Counted from the stretch's first letter, positions 44,535-56,020 are shown. The stretch is DNA of 64,000 nt from Monosiga brevicollis MX1 (GCF_000002865.3 NW_001865049.1:481455-545454); one strand, 5' to 3'. Notes: generated by a model from the letters alone, not told the origin. Translations and numbers: made by a program.

Positions 44535-45693
44535 CAGGCGCGCGCACCAGACAGAAGTCTCCGATTCATCATCTGGCCCATCTTCATTTTTGCCTAGGAT
44601 GGCAGAGCGCCGTTTAACGGCTGCATAACCAGATCAAAGCAGTGGGACAGGATTGGCCGTTTATACCATGAGCGGATACGCGTGCGTGCAAGAAAGCATT
44701 GAGTTGGGGGCTCTTGCCCCTGCCTTGGCAATGAAAAAGAGAAACACACCATCAACCTCCTGCAAGGCAAGGTGCTGCTCTTCGTCGCGCGTTGCTTCTG
44801 CCGGCCCCTGAAGAACGTAAAGTCGCGTGCTACCGCAGACCACCAGCAACAAGGATAATGAAACGGACCAGAACACAACGGTTAGAGTCGCGCGTGAGAG
44901 CACTATGAAGACAACTCGTGCTGCGCCCGAACCTTTCTCCAGGTCGAAACAATTGACCAATGCGCAACTTGATATGGCGCCTGTGTGTTCAACGGCGTGA
45001 GAACGGTGGGGTGAGAGCATAAGTTAAAATGGTGCTCGAGAACGCGCAGGCAAGGACCAAGCAGACCTGGGATTGAGGCGCGCCTTGTTGAGCTTGGTGC
45101 CATAGGTGCTCTCGAGATCGTAGATGTAGAAAAAACCTGCCAGTTGTACATGGAAGGCCATTAGAGTTGAATTGGCCTCGATCCAAGCATTTGGCACGCT
45201 GACGAACCGTCGTTGCAAAATTGAAGCACGACATGATAGCGAGAGATGGATTCGTGCTCAGCCTTGATGTCTGCATCAGGAGCCCGGCCTAAGACAAAGC
45301 TGCAGCTCGGATGACAACACAGGGTGGTCATGGATGCCCGGTCAGTGCTGAGCACATTAGTGCGCCAAGGCGATCGGTCACAGCGGTCACGTACTGATCC
45401 TTGCCACGCAGTGGGATGGTTCCCAGAATAACGCCCTTCTTGAGAACCTCTAGCTTGTACCCCGAAGGGACGGTGGCGGCCCAGTCCGGCCGCGTGTACT
45501 TGCCACCGGCGACGACGACCTCGGGTGCGGCAAACGCTGCCTCCTTCGCCGCCGCAGCTCGAGCCTGCTTCGCCGCTTGTGCCTCAGCTTCCGCCTGAGC
45601 CTCGGCCTCCCGCTTTTCCTTGAGATCACGGGCCGAAATCAGCCCACCCGGCAAGTCATCACCCACCTCCAGCCGCTCCCCAACGTCCGCCAT
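42375..45693 (-). CDS. SLC4A1AP: Kanadaptin (SLC4A1AP) with FHA domain
   Basis: Conserved nuclear FHA protein. Exon 1, 45693-45395, encodes MADVGERLEVGDDLPGG, a Glu/Ala-rich helix and the FHA start (YKLEVLKKGVILGTIPL). The next exons give CSFVLGRAPDADIKAEHESI and SRYHVVLQF, then FFYIYDLESTYGTKLNKARL, then STRLYVLQGPAEATRDEEQH. Further exons: HADQEGEDGKVPFFVKDPKK near 44200, VFFDRYGEVPKYTVESQ near 44030, EAVVQCALKACRLLHSRGLL near 43630, DDDSDDFFDRTSELQRKRE, then a long helical and Ser/Ala-rich region (43410-42690). The C-terminal end is EWRPPTNQKGDGRNSLNAKL-GY at 42375, the family's conserved tail. The whole order matches animal kanadaptin. A 40-bp CA repeat lies in one intron. Some internal borders were not individually phased. 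Confidence 0.92.
44495..44533. repeat. (CA)n microsatellite in a kanadaptin intron
   Basis: About 19 CA units, uninterrupted, in a kanadaptin intron. Non-coding. Confidence 0.9.
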
Positions 45694-45958
45694 CGTCCAG
45701 TTGCTTCAAGACCTGTTCAACTCGACGACGCCGTTTCCAGTCACCCACCCGGTCCCGGAAATTGTCTCCCACATGTCAATTCTGACGACCGGAAGAGCAA
45801 CTTCTCGCTTTTCTTCTTCTTCTTCCTATCCACCATGTCTTAATGTAATCAGCTTTTACCGTGAGATTTCTACTTCTTCATCAGTTTCTTCTTCTTCTTC
45901 TTCTTCTATCGAGTTGTATGTGTCAAAAGCAGTTTTGCTGTTGTTGCGGACTTCGACT

Positions 45959-46085
45959 GATTGAGCCGTGGTGAGCTGCTGATTGAGCCGTGGTGAGCTG
46001 CTGATTGAGCCGTGGTGAGCTGCTGATTGAGCCGTGGTGAGCTGCTGATTGAGCCGTGGTGAGCTGCTGATTGAGCCGTGGTGAG
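45959..46085. repeat. 22-bp tandem repeat in a divergent promoter
   Basis: Five perfect or near-perfect copies of ATTGAGCCGTGGTGAGCTGC-TG plus a partial sixth, ending about 50 bp before the start codon at 46136. The unit is not a multiple of three and lies outside both neighbouring genes. TTC trinucleotide runs at 45819-45835 and 45886-45908 precede it. It lies in the kanadaptin/hydroxyacid dehydrogenase divergent region (45694-46135). Confidence 0.9.
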
Positions 46086-46135
46086 GCGTGAGCTCTTATT
46101 CCTTGGATCCTGTGTCTCCCAGCTCAACCTGTACA

Positions 46136-48007
46136 ATGGCGAGCGGGAGTGCTGTTGGCGGCGTTCTTCGTCAACGACTGTATTGCTTCAGCCGGGTTCA
46201 CCAACTACCCGACAAACTTGCCCAAGCAATGGCCGATCGACAACTGCCCGTGGTATGGCGAAGCCGTCTGTGCCGCATCATGCTCTTCACTCTTCAAGTG
46301 CTCAACGGCTCTTGTTCTATCCCACCCAACCATTCACACATTGAGATTCGCCCCCCGCCACCCACTTTCGCCATCCCCTGCACGCTGGCAAAGCTCACAG
46401 TCGTCCATTGACCCACGGTAGGACATTGTCACACTCGATCCGCAAAAGAGCTGGAACACGCAAGAAGGTCTGGCTGAGATGCTCCGCCGCAACCACCACC
46501 CATCGCATTTGCTTCCCAACTTCTTGCGCTGCCCGTTTCTCTGCTTTTTTTTTTGCTGTTGACAGAGATGCCTTCCGTCTGAGCATAGGGAAACAACAGC
46601 TGGCCAACGTCCAATTTCTCGTGGCTGACCCCACGGAGCTGGGACCCCACTTGGACCTTTTCCCCGCTCTCAAATGGGTTCAATCAACGTTTGCGGGTGT
46701 TGATGCTTTGCTTCGGTCCTTGAATGGCCAGGTGAATCCTTATTGGTGTTCCTTTTGCTCTGTGTAACGCTGGACGATTTTACTGACCAACCACACACTT
46801 GTCCTTGCTGCACTGACAGACTCCCTCCTTTCACCTGACCCGGTGAGACTAACATGTGTCTGGTCAGAACTTGCGTGCAGGGCGCCCATCAGCTCCAACT
46901 CACCCACGTTGCCATGCCCGTGGGTTATTGTCGTCCTTTGCTAGATATGCAGGTTTTTTTGGCCCGCCAATGACCCAGTATGTCCTGGCTCATATTCTAG
47001 CCCAGCTGCAGCGCATTCCAGTGTTTAGACGCCACCAGGTAATCAAGTCACAAAGTTGGCCGAAATGAACCGAAGGCCTTCTGCCCTGCGGTCTGTCTCA
47101 TGTCAGGGCTTGGCATGTGGCAGGAGAATCATACGTGGCCCGCCCGAGAAGAGCGCTTGACAGGCTATCGCCCTTCCAATGCGGTGCGCGTTGCCATTCT
47201 TGGAATGGGTGCAATTGGCCGAGAGGTGCGCAAACCAACCCGCTTCATGATAATGGCTTTCTCTTTTTCTTGCATCTGCAATCTGCCTTACTGCTGCGCG
47301 CCTGGGCGCCATGACAGGTCGGCCAAGCCTGCCAGGCACAGGGCATGTCTGTCACAGGCTTGGTTACCAGCATGCCCACCTCCCCACGTTCGTAATCTTG
47401 GCGCATAGTTGGGACATACATAGCTGGCTGTCGATGGAGATCCCAACTTTATCTTTCTTTGATTTGAAGTCTTGCTTACGGTTGCACTCTGCGCTCGTAC
47501 CCAGTGCCCGGAGTGTCCTACACCACCGAGCTGCAAGAAGCGCTGACTGGGCGAGATTTTGTCGTATCCCTGCTGCCTAGCACCCCCACAACGCGAGGGT
47601 GCATCAACTTGGACTCTCTGGCCGCGTGCAAAAGCCATGATGTATGCTCTCCTGCCACCCATCGTCTACACAACATGCCGAGCGCTCAACCGCACATACT
47701 CATGGGGATCCGCTTGTAGACCGTGTTTATCAATGTGGGGCGTGGTGATGTGGCTCCGAGCGATGACATGTGGCTTCAAGCTCTCGATCAAGGATTGTTG
47801 CGTCATGCCGTACTGGACGTCTTCAACACAGAGCCTCTGCCCCAGGAACATGGCCTGTGGCGACATCCGCACACCACCATCACGCCTCACATCGCAGCCG
47901 TCACCGAGGCTGACAACATTGCCAAACTGGCCGCCGACAACCTGGCAGCTTTGAATGATGGAAAGCAAGAGCTGCTGCACACAGTCGACTTTGCTGCCGG
48001 CTATTAG
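46136..48007 (+). CDS. D-2-hydroxyacid dehydrogenase (glyoxylate/hydroxypyruvate reductase A-like)
   Basis: NAD(P)-dependent 2-ketoacid reductase. Exons: 46136-46252, 46401-46417 (17 nt), 46566-46731, 46820-46842, 46945-47038, 47124-47225, 47318-47362, one around 47502-47641, and 47720-48007. Family motifs in order: ALKWVQSTFAGVDALL, YAGFFGPPMTQYVLAHIL, ENHTWPAREERLTGYRPSNA, VAILGMGAIGRE (Rossmann GxGxxG), FVVSLLPSTPTTRGCI, VFINVGRGDVAP, AVLDVFNTEPLPQEHGLW and TPHIAAVTEADNI. Catalytic Arg (GRG block), Glu (NTEPL) and His (TPHIA) are present. The N-terminus begins MASGSAVGGVLRQRLYC. The junction between the seventh and eighth exons does not close with a standard donor in my reading. Confidence 0.88.
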
Positions 48008-48085
48008 GACCTTTGAACACCAAGCTGAGACCTTGCAGCAGTCCAATTGACCAAGGCACCATGTGTCGATTGGGGTGGACAACGC

Positions 48086-51000
48086 CTATTGGCTGGCCAC
48101 CGCATCGTGCAGCATCTGCGACAGCTGGCGGACCACATCAGGCTGATCATCATACTCGTTGTAGTTTTCAAAGGCATCAAAGTCCATGTTCGTGTCTCCT
48201 GTGTGATTGTACAGCTCTCCAGCCACCTAGCTCGGAATCGGAAAAGATCGGAGACCAATGGATGAGAATTGAAGCAAGGTGTGACTCATGGCCCTGAGGC
48301 ATGGCTCAAGCCTGACGAGGCCCCAAAAGATCAAGTGACAATTGAACACTAATACTAGTACGTACCAGCTTATCCCACTCGGGCTTGAAGTCGACGCCAT
48401 TCCACTCGACCCACTCGGTGTATCGCCATTGATCGGTCCGAATGCTGTAACCCATAAAGTTGATGCGCGTGCGGTCAACAAAGAGACACCTACAGCGCAG
48501 CAGGTCGGTGGCATCGTCACGTGAGCTCATAAGTAGGAGTGTTTCATCTCGTGGCAAGCCCCACGACATGCACGTTTGACCACCCGAATCCCCCTGCCCT
48601 GACATGGCGCTAAACAGCAGGATCTTACACATTGTTTTCGTCGTAGCGCGTTTCATTGCCCAGAAACTACATGACGAAAAAAGTGAGCACGTGAGCAAGC
48701 ATGCGCCACATGGTCCCGGCCGGAGCTTTTGAGCAGCACGTGCTAGGTACCTGAGGGCAGCGCGGGTACTGGGAGAGAGCATAAGGTCGAACTTCAGCAC
48801 TGGCGTTCTCCAAAATGGGCTTCAAGCTTACGCCGTCCTATGAAGATAGTTGCGAGATCAGCTGAGTAGAGAGGATGGATAAGGCGACACCGACCAAACG
48901 CAGACTGATGATCGCCGCACCAGCTTTTGTGCATCAGGAGGTGCTGGCAAGCCCAGGACATCGATGGTGGTAGGATAAACATCCACCAGCTCCACCTACA
49001 TTGAATAGGAGGGGCGCGACAAGGCAGGATTGGGTTACGATGCCAAAGAGTAATGGGGCCGGACAGCAATGGTACACCAAAACGTACCAAAGAATCCGAG
49101 ACCTTGCCAGCGCTGTTTTCAATCCAGGGAGCCTGAACACAACAAAATGGTGATGTGGTTGTCAAGGCGCCAGAAATCCCCGCATAGCTTGCAACAAACT
49201 TACCCGAATCACCAAAGGGACACGCGTGCCGGTTTCCCAGTTGGTAAACTTTTCATACTGGCCATGTTCTCCCAGATTCCAGCCCTAAAAGAAGAAAATG
49301 GTGATCAAAGGTGTCACGCCGTGTCATCAATATGTCAGCACAGGTTTGGTCTGTCGCTGCAATGCTCAGTCAAACAGACCACAATAGTGAGCCCAACCGT
49401 ATGGTTGGTTACTCACGTGGTCAGAATGAAATACAACCAGGGTGTCATTGTAATGGCCGCCCTGCTCCAATAGGTCCAGAACACGGCCCACCTGGCATGA
49501 TCCAAACATCAGGTGAACCACCAAAGCAACTGATGACGCTTGATCCACCGGTGTTAATGTGCAATGGGGCTGAAGACACGGTGGCGCACCTGCGAGTCCA
49601 TCCACGAAACGCAAGAGTAGTACTCAAGTCGTAGGGTTTGGGAGACATTGGTTGGCAGCGCCGTCCATGGATCGCTCTGCAGGCAGGGGTCGTGGTGGGC
49701 GATGGCAGGCATAGAGGGGTCTTGGGTTGGGTGGGCGGCTATCTTAATCTGGTCAAGCGCTGGATACACATCCCGCCATGGTGCTGGAAAGCGAAAGGCA
49801 AGATGTGGCTTTCTAGACACGGTGGGGAATCAAAAGCCAACTGCGAGTCAGTGTGCACTGCCGGTACCGTTGCCGACTTGGAGGGTATAGTGTGTAAGAA
49901 AGAAAGTTTGGAGGTGCACAAGCAGGTAGTGCGTCCACTCGTGGTTGAACAAGAGCGTGCCAGCGACACCGCACCGAAACCCAACGGCCATAAAAAAGGG
50001 CTGCCCGGTGGCGTCGCGGTTTGCCATAGCCCGTGTCAGCTTCTCGACGGCATCGTCACCGATGGTCTTGTCGCAGAGTGGATTGGAGCCATCTTGAACC
50101 ACGCCATCTTTGGTTGCGTTGACAAAACAGGTGCTCTGATCCCTGCAATGCCATGCGATATCCCCCCCCGACCGACAAAACAAAACAGGCGTGATGCAAA
50201 GTGTGAAATGGCGCTGGAAGCTTTGAGTGCCCGAAACTTGGGCCAAAGAAACATACACGGGTTCCTTGACGTTGCAGGGCCACATGTTGGCAACAGCGTT
50301 GACCTCTTGCATGGACCATGTTGGAGACCATGAGATGGGATCCTGGTTTGGAGGCATGCCTTCACCGTTCCTGTAGGTGGGATATGGCAGGCAAAGCGAT
50401 GAACCGTTACGTAGCCACAGAGAGCCGCCTGTTGGAGTTGATGATTGCACCATGCGTTACACTACCAAGGTTGGGGCTCCAGGCCGCCCTCCTCTGTATG
50501 AAAGCACTGCCGTTACCAAACAAGCCGTACAGGTAAGACAAGCGTTCTGGACTCATTCGGGTTCAGCCGTTGACCAACAAACCTTGCCACTGCCTGTGGT
50601 GGATGCCCCAGATGGTTGTTATCAAGTGTAGTCGTGACACAACCCGGCAAAAAGAGGTGTTGATGTGTAGAGAAGGTGAAGGAGCCCGCATCGTCAGTCA
50701 TCAACAAGAACACCAGATGGGGACGGGAGGGGGCATCCCGGGTACGTCAGGGTGCGCTTTCAACACGCACTCGCAGTCAAGTAACCGTTCAGATAAAAGT
50801 GTTGCGGGTGTGAGGTCCAGTTTGCTGTCGTCCAGCTACCTGACATGCCTACACAAATACCCCGAGATCAACACTGTGACTGTGAGCAACGCTGATGGCT
50901 GTGATAGTGATTAAACAGTCGAACAAGGCCAACCCAGCCAACACTGAGTTCATCAAGAGACAACAGCAACTCCATTCTTCTGGTCAGGGGTACGAAGGTC

Positions 51001-52857
51001 GCTCATGCATACCTGAGATGAACGCGCCATCTTGACCCCGTCCCAGAACGTCGGTCAGCAAGCTGCAATTGCCCTGGATGTGAAAGGGGGAAGCAAAGTT
51101 CAGTAGGAAACGACCAGACGCTTGATGGGCCCGGAGCGGCTCAGACGAAGTCGATTTCAGCTGCTGCCGTTGATTTTCACCTTGCTGACATCATATGACC
51201 ACGCCACACATTGAACTTCAATGGTACAGCTGGTGCAGCATTGCCCCGAGCCCCCTATATTGGTGGTTGGCGTTGCCGTGCCGTGAAAGCTCACCGCGCT
51301 CAAACGGAGCGAGCCATGGTGCATGACACACCTTGGTGGTCGCTAATGGCGAGGGACCGAAGCACTTTGCCCTGATAGTTGACCTGATTGTCGACCAGGC
51401 CGCAATCTGCTTGACGAACTACAGAGGTTGAGTCAGCCGCACCAAGGAGGAAATTGAGAGGGGCACCACACAGGGTACCAAGCGGATGTGCAACTGCGCA
51501 ACTCGGACAATCAGGTCCTGTTATAAGGCACGAACAGTGGTTGATAAAGTTGTAGGCACGTGTGTGGTCCGGGCGTCTGAAAAAGAAATTGATCACGGTC
51601 AACAACAGAGCCCCGTGTACGCAGAGGGGAATGAGAACTCGGCGCAGAGTGAGTCTCGACCAAGGCACCAGTCTAGGTGGTGAGCAAATCCAAAGAGAAA
51701 AAGCTTCGTGTGCCAAGCCAAGCAAGCAAAGAGATGGGCCGCTGAAAATACTGACCGGCCAGTCTGCAGTTTAAAGGGGTGAAAAACAGCGCAGATGAGG
51801 GATCAGCCGTGATTTTCGAGTACCAATGGAGTGCGGTGGCCAGCGATAAACGTACCAGGAAAGACATGCGGCTGGGCCTGTTAGCATGAGCAGGGCAAGG
51901 CGGCAGCCGGTAGTCCGAGACAGTGTGAGCTACGTGTAATAGGTGGTATTTTCAAGCAGCGAATGCGGGGGAGATGAAGGTCAACCAAACGCACGAGCAG
52001 ACGGCTTGCTGACAATACGCCCGTCGGAAAGTGGTGCCAGTGGCCATGAGCTTGCCCAAGTTTGGGGCGTGCACGTAGTCTTGTCCATATGGGCCTGGCA
52101 GCTCAGGGCGCAAATCGTCGACGAGGATGTAACTAAAAAGGCATTGTTGGGCCAACGAGCAGGAGGGACGATGACATGAGCATGGGCACTAGCTAGAGGG
52201 ATCAAGACCGCAGCCTCAGCTAGCAAAAAGGGGTCAACGGACAGAATGTTCTTGGCATTGGCAGGAGCTGGAGTGATGGGGCGCGGCTCGGGATGTGGCT
52301 GCGGTGTAGGGCTGGAAGCACAGGTGACCGCATTCTGCTCCAGCTGACCAAGTTTGCTTTTGAGCCAGCAACAGCCATTGGCAAAGCTACAGCGCGTTTG
52401 GTAGGTTGAGGCCACGATGAGGTGCGGAGAAGGGGCCTGGAGCATGCCAGCAAGGCCTGTTTGAGCACGTTGCTTCAATGCAATCGGGCTGACGTACGAG
52501 CAGGTGGCGTGCTGCGGGTTAGGCCAGGCTGGGGCCGTGTAGACAAAGCCATTGCAGCCACTGGTGTTCTGACACAAGTTGTAACACAGCTCGGGATCTA
52601 AGCCGGTGAGTTGTCAGCAGAGCCAGTACGAAACGATCGCGCGGGCAAGCTGAAGTGGAACGGTGATCGGCATACGTACTGGCGGCAACGAGTGGGACAG
52701 GCATGTTGGGCAGATCGTTTCCCGGGTAATTGATGCCTCCTTGACAGTGCGTGGAGCGAGGCGTCGTGTCGGCCCACGCAGCGCCACTGATCCCGACCAG
52801 CATCCCCAGCAGAAGCCGGGCCATGCCGAAGCCCAGCACACCCATCCTCTCAACCAT
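48086..52857 (-). CDS. Secreted iduronate-2-sulfatase-like sulfatase with two PAN-like Cys-rich modules
   Basis: Starts at 52857 with a signal peptide ([20 protein letters not shown] inside the first 31 residues). Exons 52857-52680 and 52597-52243 encode a Cys-rich PAN/apple-like module ([16 protein letters not shown]...[12 protein letters not shown]) and a Pro-rich linker. The sulfatase core begins [19 protein letters not shown] (52132-51995). The active-site signature CSPSRMSFLTGRRPDHTR is spread over exons ending 51995, 51877-51856 (22 nt), 51763-51756 (8 nt) and 51576-51536. After NHFRQADCG comes a second Cys-rich block ([39 protein letters not shown]). The core then resumes: [89 protein letters not shown]. 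It ends [19 protein letters not shown] near 48086. The catalytic Cys (formylglycine precursor) is present. The model between 51250 and 50250 is provisional. Likely lysosomal or extracellular. Confidence 0.85.
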
Positions 52858-52923
52858 GACCAGATCCTACCCTCGTCTCCACCGCCTGTTCGTCCTTCTA
52901 CAACCAAATCAGCAGCACCCCCT

Positions 52924-52957
<34 letters not shown>

Positions 52958-53275
52958 AAACGTGCTCTGCAGCTGCTGATCGTCTGATCAACTAACACCG
53001 TTTTTTTTTTTTTGACACAAAACATTGTTGTGGTGGTGGTGTAAGTCGTTTTTTTCTGACTTTTCTGACTTGATTCTTCTCTCTCTTTCTCTCTCACTTT
53101 TCTCTCTCTCTCTCTCTCGCGCTTTTGCCGATCGTGTCTCGCTCGCAGTCGAAAGGCGTTTGAAGAGGGCGTTTGCGCTGGATGTTGGGGGTGCGCAATG
53201 GCGTGAGTGCTGCTGCAAGACATCACCAGCACTGATTTGGGGCGTTGGTTTGCATCATTGGACCACCACACCAAG

Positions 53276-53981
53276 ATGGCCGAGCCCATGCGAAAATTGG
53301 TTCACAGTGGAGACGCGCGGGACGTCTTGACCGTGCAGCAGGAAATGTACGAACGCGCGCCCCGCCTGCACACCTGCTTCATGCGGCCCACTGGCCGCCT
53401 AGGGCATGACGCCCATCAACCCTGAGGATGAGCTTTGCTTAGCAGTCTCAGCAGATGTCTCACTGGCGCATTGCTCGCTGTAGACTGGGGGAGCTGGAAC
53501 AAGAGCGCTCGGACATCGAGGCGCAGCTGAGCTCGGCCCGTGCTCGCTATCAACATCAGCAGATTGCTCTGGTTCAGCACACACATACCCTCAAGGAAGC
53601 TCATATCGCCCTCATGGGCCTGTTTCAGCGACTTCGGTAAGTTCTACCAAGTCTCCATACACGAACGGCGACCGGCCTCTCTTTGAACGGCCCGCTTGCC
53701 ACTATGCCAGTCCTTCACCTCTCTACTACGTCGATTCACTGCCTTTGATCAACCATGAATTCAACAGTGTGGTTCGAGATGCACTGCAAGCTCAGCACCC
53801 CGACGCCTATAGTCGTGAGTCGCTGGTCGTATGACATAGTGCCCAGCTCGCACCGGGAGGTGCAGGCATGCAGACCGCTGATGATTGCTTGATGGATCTG
53901 GATATCGTAGAGGCCCGCAAACGCGCCCTGGAACGCGAGGCGCGTCGTGATGCGGAGCATGAGGCCACTCAAGAAGCCTGA
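53276..53981 (+). CDS. Small coiled-coil protein, unknown function (model incomplete)
   Basis: Three 3' exons join in phase: from about 53442 to 53638 (QMSHWRIARCRLGELEQERS ... ALMGLFQRLR, heptad-rich), 53767-53815 (VVRDALQAQHPDAYS) and 53874-53981 (MQTADDCLMDLDIVEARKRA ... ending EATQEA). A likely first exon begins MAEPMRKLVHSGDARDVLTV at 53276, but I could not find a donor that joins it in frame, so either the start or the first junction is wrong. Total size would be around 150 residues, mostly alpha-helical with many charged residues. I do not recognise the family. The gene is divergent from the sulfatase and convergent with BLOC1S2. Confidence 0.5.
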
Positions 53982-54212
53982 TACTTAGCGTTGCCGACTG
54001 GCTTGTGGCTGCCGCGTACGCGCGTGCTGGTGGGCACTGTATGGATAAAATTCAATTTTAACTGCGTCAAGCTAAACGCTGAAAGTATCGCTCAGACGCA
54101 CTAGCCCGGACGCACGGCCGCTCAAGTTTGTCCACCGAACGACGGGCGAGGACGATAAACACCATACGCAAAAGGCCAGGTCTAACAAGGGCCTTCTATC
54201 AACAATCAAAAG

Positions 54213-54981
54213 CTAATTTTTGGCACGAGTAGCCTGACGAAGACGTGCCTCTGCGAGCCACCACGAGTGCCATGGACACGTGAGAGTAAGCCTCCCCTCG
54301 AGCCATGCATTGACGACAATTGTTGGAAGTGTCGAATCTATCATCGAAATCGAGCCTGACACATACCGAGCTCTCGAGAAAACTCGTCCAACTGTTGTGC
54401 CGTGCCCAACAAGGTTTCGACCGATGTGGCCAAGTTGTCAATGAGTTGCAAGGCTGGTTGTACTTCCTCGTCTACAGCATCAAGTTGAGCGCGAGTGAGT
54501 ACACTTTGGACAGACCGTGTGCCGGCGTGTTGGCGTGATGACCCATGGATCATGTCAAAGTCAAGTGTTTGCGAAGGACCGCTGCTACGTTCCAAACGCA
54601 CATGTTTGCTGAAGTTGCAGGGCACTGTCGTTAGCATGTGCCAGCTTTTCGGTCCATTCGCCGTATTCCCCGGCTGCCGCGTTGTTTAATTTGGTCAGAA
54701 GCGCATATTCCGAGCGCGTACCTAGAAGACGAAGGGAACGCGTTCAATCGCCTCTCAACAAAGTTGCCACACCTCCCTGGCGATAGCCAAGCATTCAACA
54801 GCTACAACCACAGGAAAAAAACAAATTGGCCAGCACGACATGGCACACCTTCAAACTCCGCGTTGGCATACTGACTGACGGTACTGAGCAGGCGCTCAGC
54901 ACTCGACTGCGTGTGCGCCGCCGCTTCAGTAGCATTATCTGCCTTTGCCGAATCGACCGGGGCGGGCTTGGTGTCGGCCAT
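54213..54981 (-). CDS. BLOC1S2: BLOC-1 subunit 2-like coiled-coil protein
   Basis: Subunit of the BLOC-1/BORC complexes in lysosome-related organelle traffic. The first exon from 54981 is MADTKPAPVDSAKADNATEA ... ERLLSTVSQYANAEFE. Later exons give SEYALLTKLNNAAAGEYGEW, then LDAVDEEVQPALQLIDNLAT, then SVETLLGTAQQLDEFSREL, and the end ARLRQATRAKN at 54213. The C-terminal heptads (IDNLATSVETLL...AAQxLDEFSREL) align with the human C-terminus, where the pattern is LDQINVIEEQVAALEQAAYK then LDAYSKKLEAK. Overall similarity is modest and coiled coils mislead, so the call is probable rather than certain. Confidence 0.68.
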
Positions 54982-55142
54982 GGCTCAACGCTCAGACCCT
55001 GCTGGACAAAAGATCAAGCCAGCAGCACCAATGCGAGGCATACACACAATCAAACTCCAGTTTGAAAACCACTGACTGTCCTTTTAAAAAATGGTCTTGC
55101 TACTTTATATAAATACTTTTCTTTGCCGTATTCACACGTTAA

Positions 55143-55214
55143 GGCGCTTTAGCTTAGTGGTAGAGCGTTGGTCTTGTAAACCAAAGGTCACGAGTTCAAT
55201 TCTCGTAAGCGCCT
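55143..55214 (+). tRNA. tRNA-Thr (anticodon TGT)
   Basis: Full cloverleaf: acceptor stem GGCGCTT/AAGCGCC, D-arm with AGCTTAGTGGTAGAGC (A box), anticodon stem-loop TTGGTCTTGTAAACCAA with anticodon TGT, and T-arm with GAGTTCAATTCTC (B box). 72 nt, no intron, CCA not encoded. A TTTTT pol III terminator follows at 55223-55227. Confidence 0.95.
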
Positions 55215-55222
55215 GAGCATTC

Positions 55223-55227
55223 TTTTT
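55223..55227 (+). terminator. RNA polymerase III terminator of tRNA-Thr
   Basis: TTTTT 9 nt after the mature 3' end. Confidence 0.8.
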
Positions 55228-55685
55228 GACTTGCTGCTTTTACACCTGTTGCTTGTTCTTTTTTGTTTTGTTTTTTCCGTCGAGTCAGCTGTGAGACAGC
55301 CTGCTCCGCATCATGGCTCTGCGTATGCATTGAAAGTGAGTGCAGAACGACGGGCTTGCCATTGGCCGCGTTCCGCATCATGCTAGATGCGCTGATGACA
55401 TTCACTGAATTCGCAACGTGGAACATTTGCACAAAAATCGTGTGTGGTGCATTTTGAGATGCCAGTGTAAGTGTAAAACTTTCGGCTTGCACCAAATTGG
55501 TCCAATGTCAGAGAAAAGCAAGGTGCTGGAGGTGTTGATGGGATTCTGCAGTGAATTTACTGCAGAAAATCCGATATTCTCACCCCGTAAAAAGTTCGTG
55601 ACTCATCTAACCCGCTATAGTGGAATTGCTTGAAAGTCTGACATCTTCGACCAAAAACAATGCGACCAAAATCGTCGTTGTGGGT

Positions 55686-55690
55686 AAAAA
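55686..55690 (-). terminator. RNA polymerase III terminator of tRNA-Met copy 1
   Basis: Five T on the minus strand, 11 nt past the tRNA 3' end. Confidence 0.75.
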
Positions 55691-55700
55691 GAATCGTCAT

Positions 55701-55772
55701 GCTCCCAGCAAGGCTCGAACTTGCGACCTCTGGATTATGAGACCAACGCTCTGCCAACTGAGCTATAGGAGC
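55701..55772 (-). tRNA. tRNA-Met, elongator (anticodon CAT), copy 1
   Basis: Minus-strand cloverleaf: acceptor GCTCCTA/TGGGAGC, A box TAGCTCAGTTGGCAGAGC, anticodon loop CTCATAA (CAT), T-arm GCAAGTTCGAGCCTTGC. 72 nt, no intron. Elongator type is inferred because initiator-specific features are absent. TTTTT on the minus strand (55690-55686) is the terminator. An identical copy lies 329 bp away. Confidence 0.93.
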
Positions 55773-56013
55773 AGCTGTGACAGTGTGTAGAAAATTATTG
55801 TATGAAAATGGCTTTGATCCAGTGACCTTCATTCTATCTTCTCTGCAAAGAAACAAGTGATGGCAATCCCACCACAATCATGAATTGAAACTCTTCATGC
55901 TCGACCATAGAATAGAGGGCGGTGGCTCGTCGCCGACGAAGCAAAATTTGGCATCGCCATTGAGCGAACAAGGAGCGAGCAAAAAAAAACAAGCAAACAA
56001 GAAGCGAGCGAGC

Positions 56014-56020
56014 AAAAAAA
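56014..56020 (-). terminator. RNA polymerase III terminator of tRNA-Met copy 2
   Basis: Seven T on the minus strand directly downstream of the tRNA. Confidence 0.8.

Noticed and set aside
45906-46136. Minus-strand Ser/Ala/His repeat protein
   Set aside because: Translation of the 22-bp tandem, whose unit length is not a multiple of three.
49638-50333. 231-residue plus-strand open frame
   Set aside because: Antisense to conserved sulfatase exons (QPFFMAVGF and neighbours).
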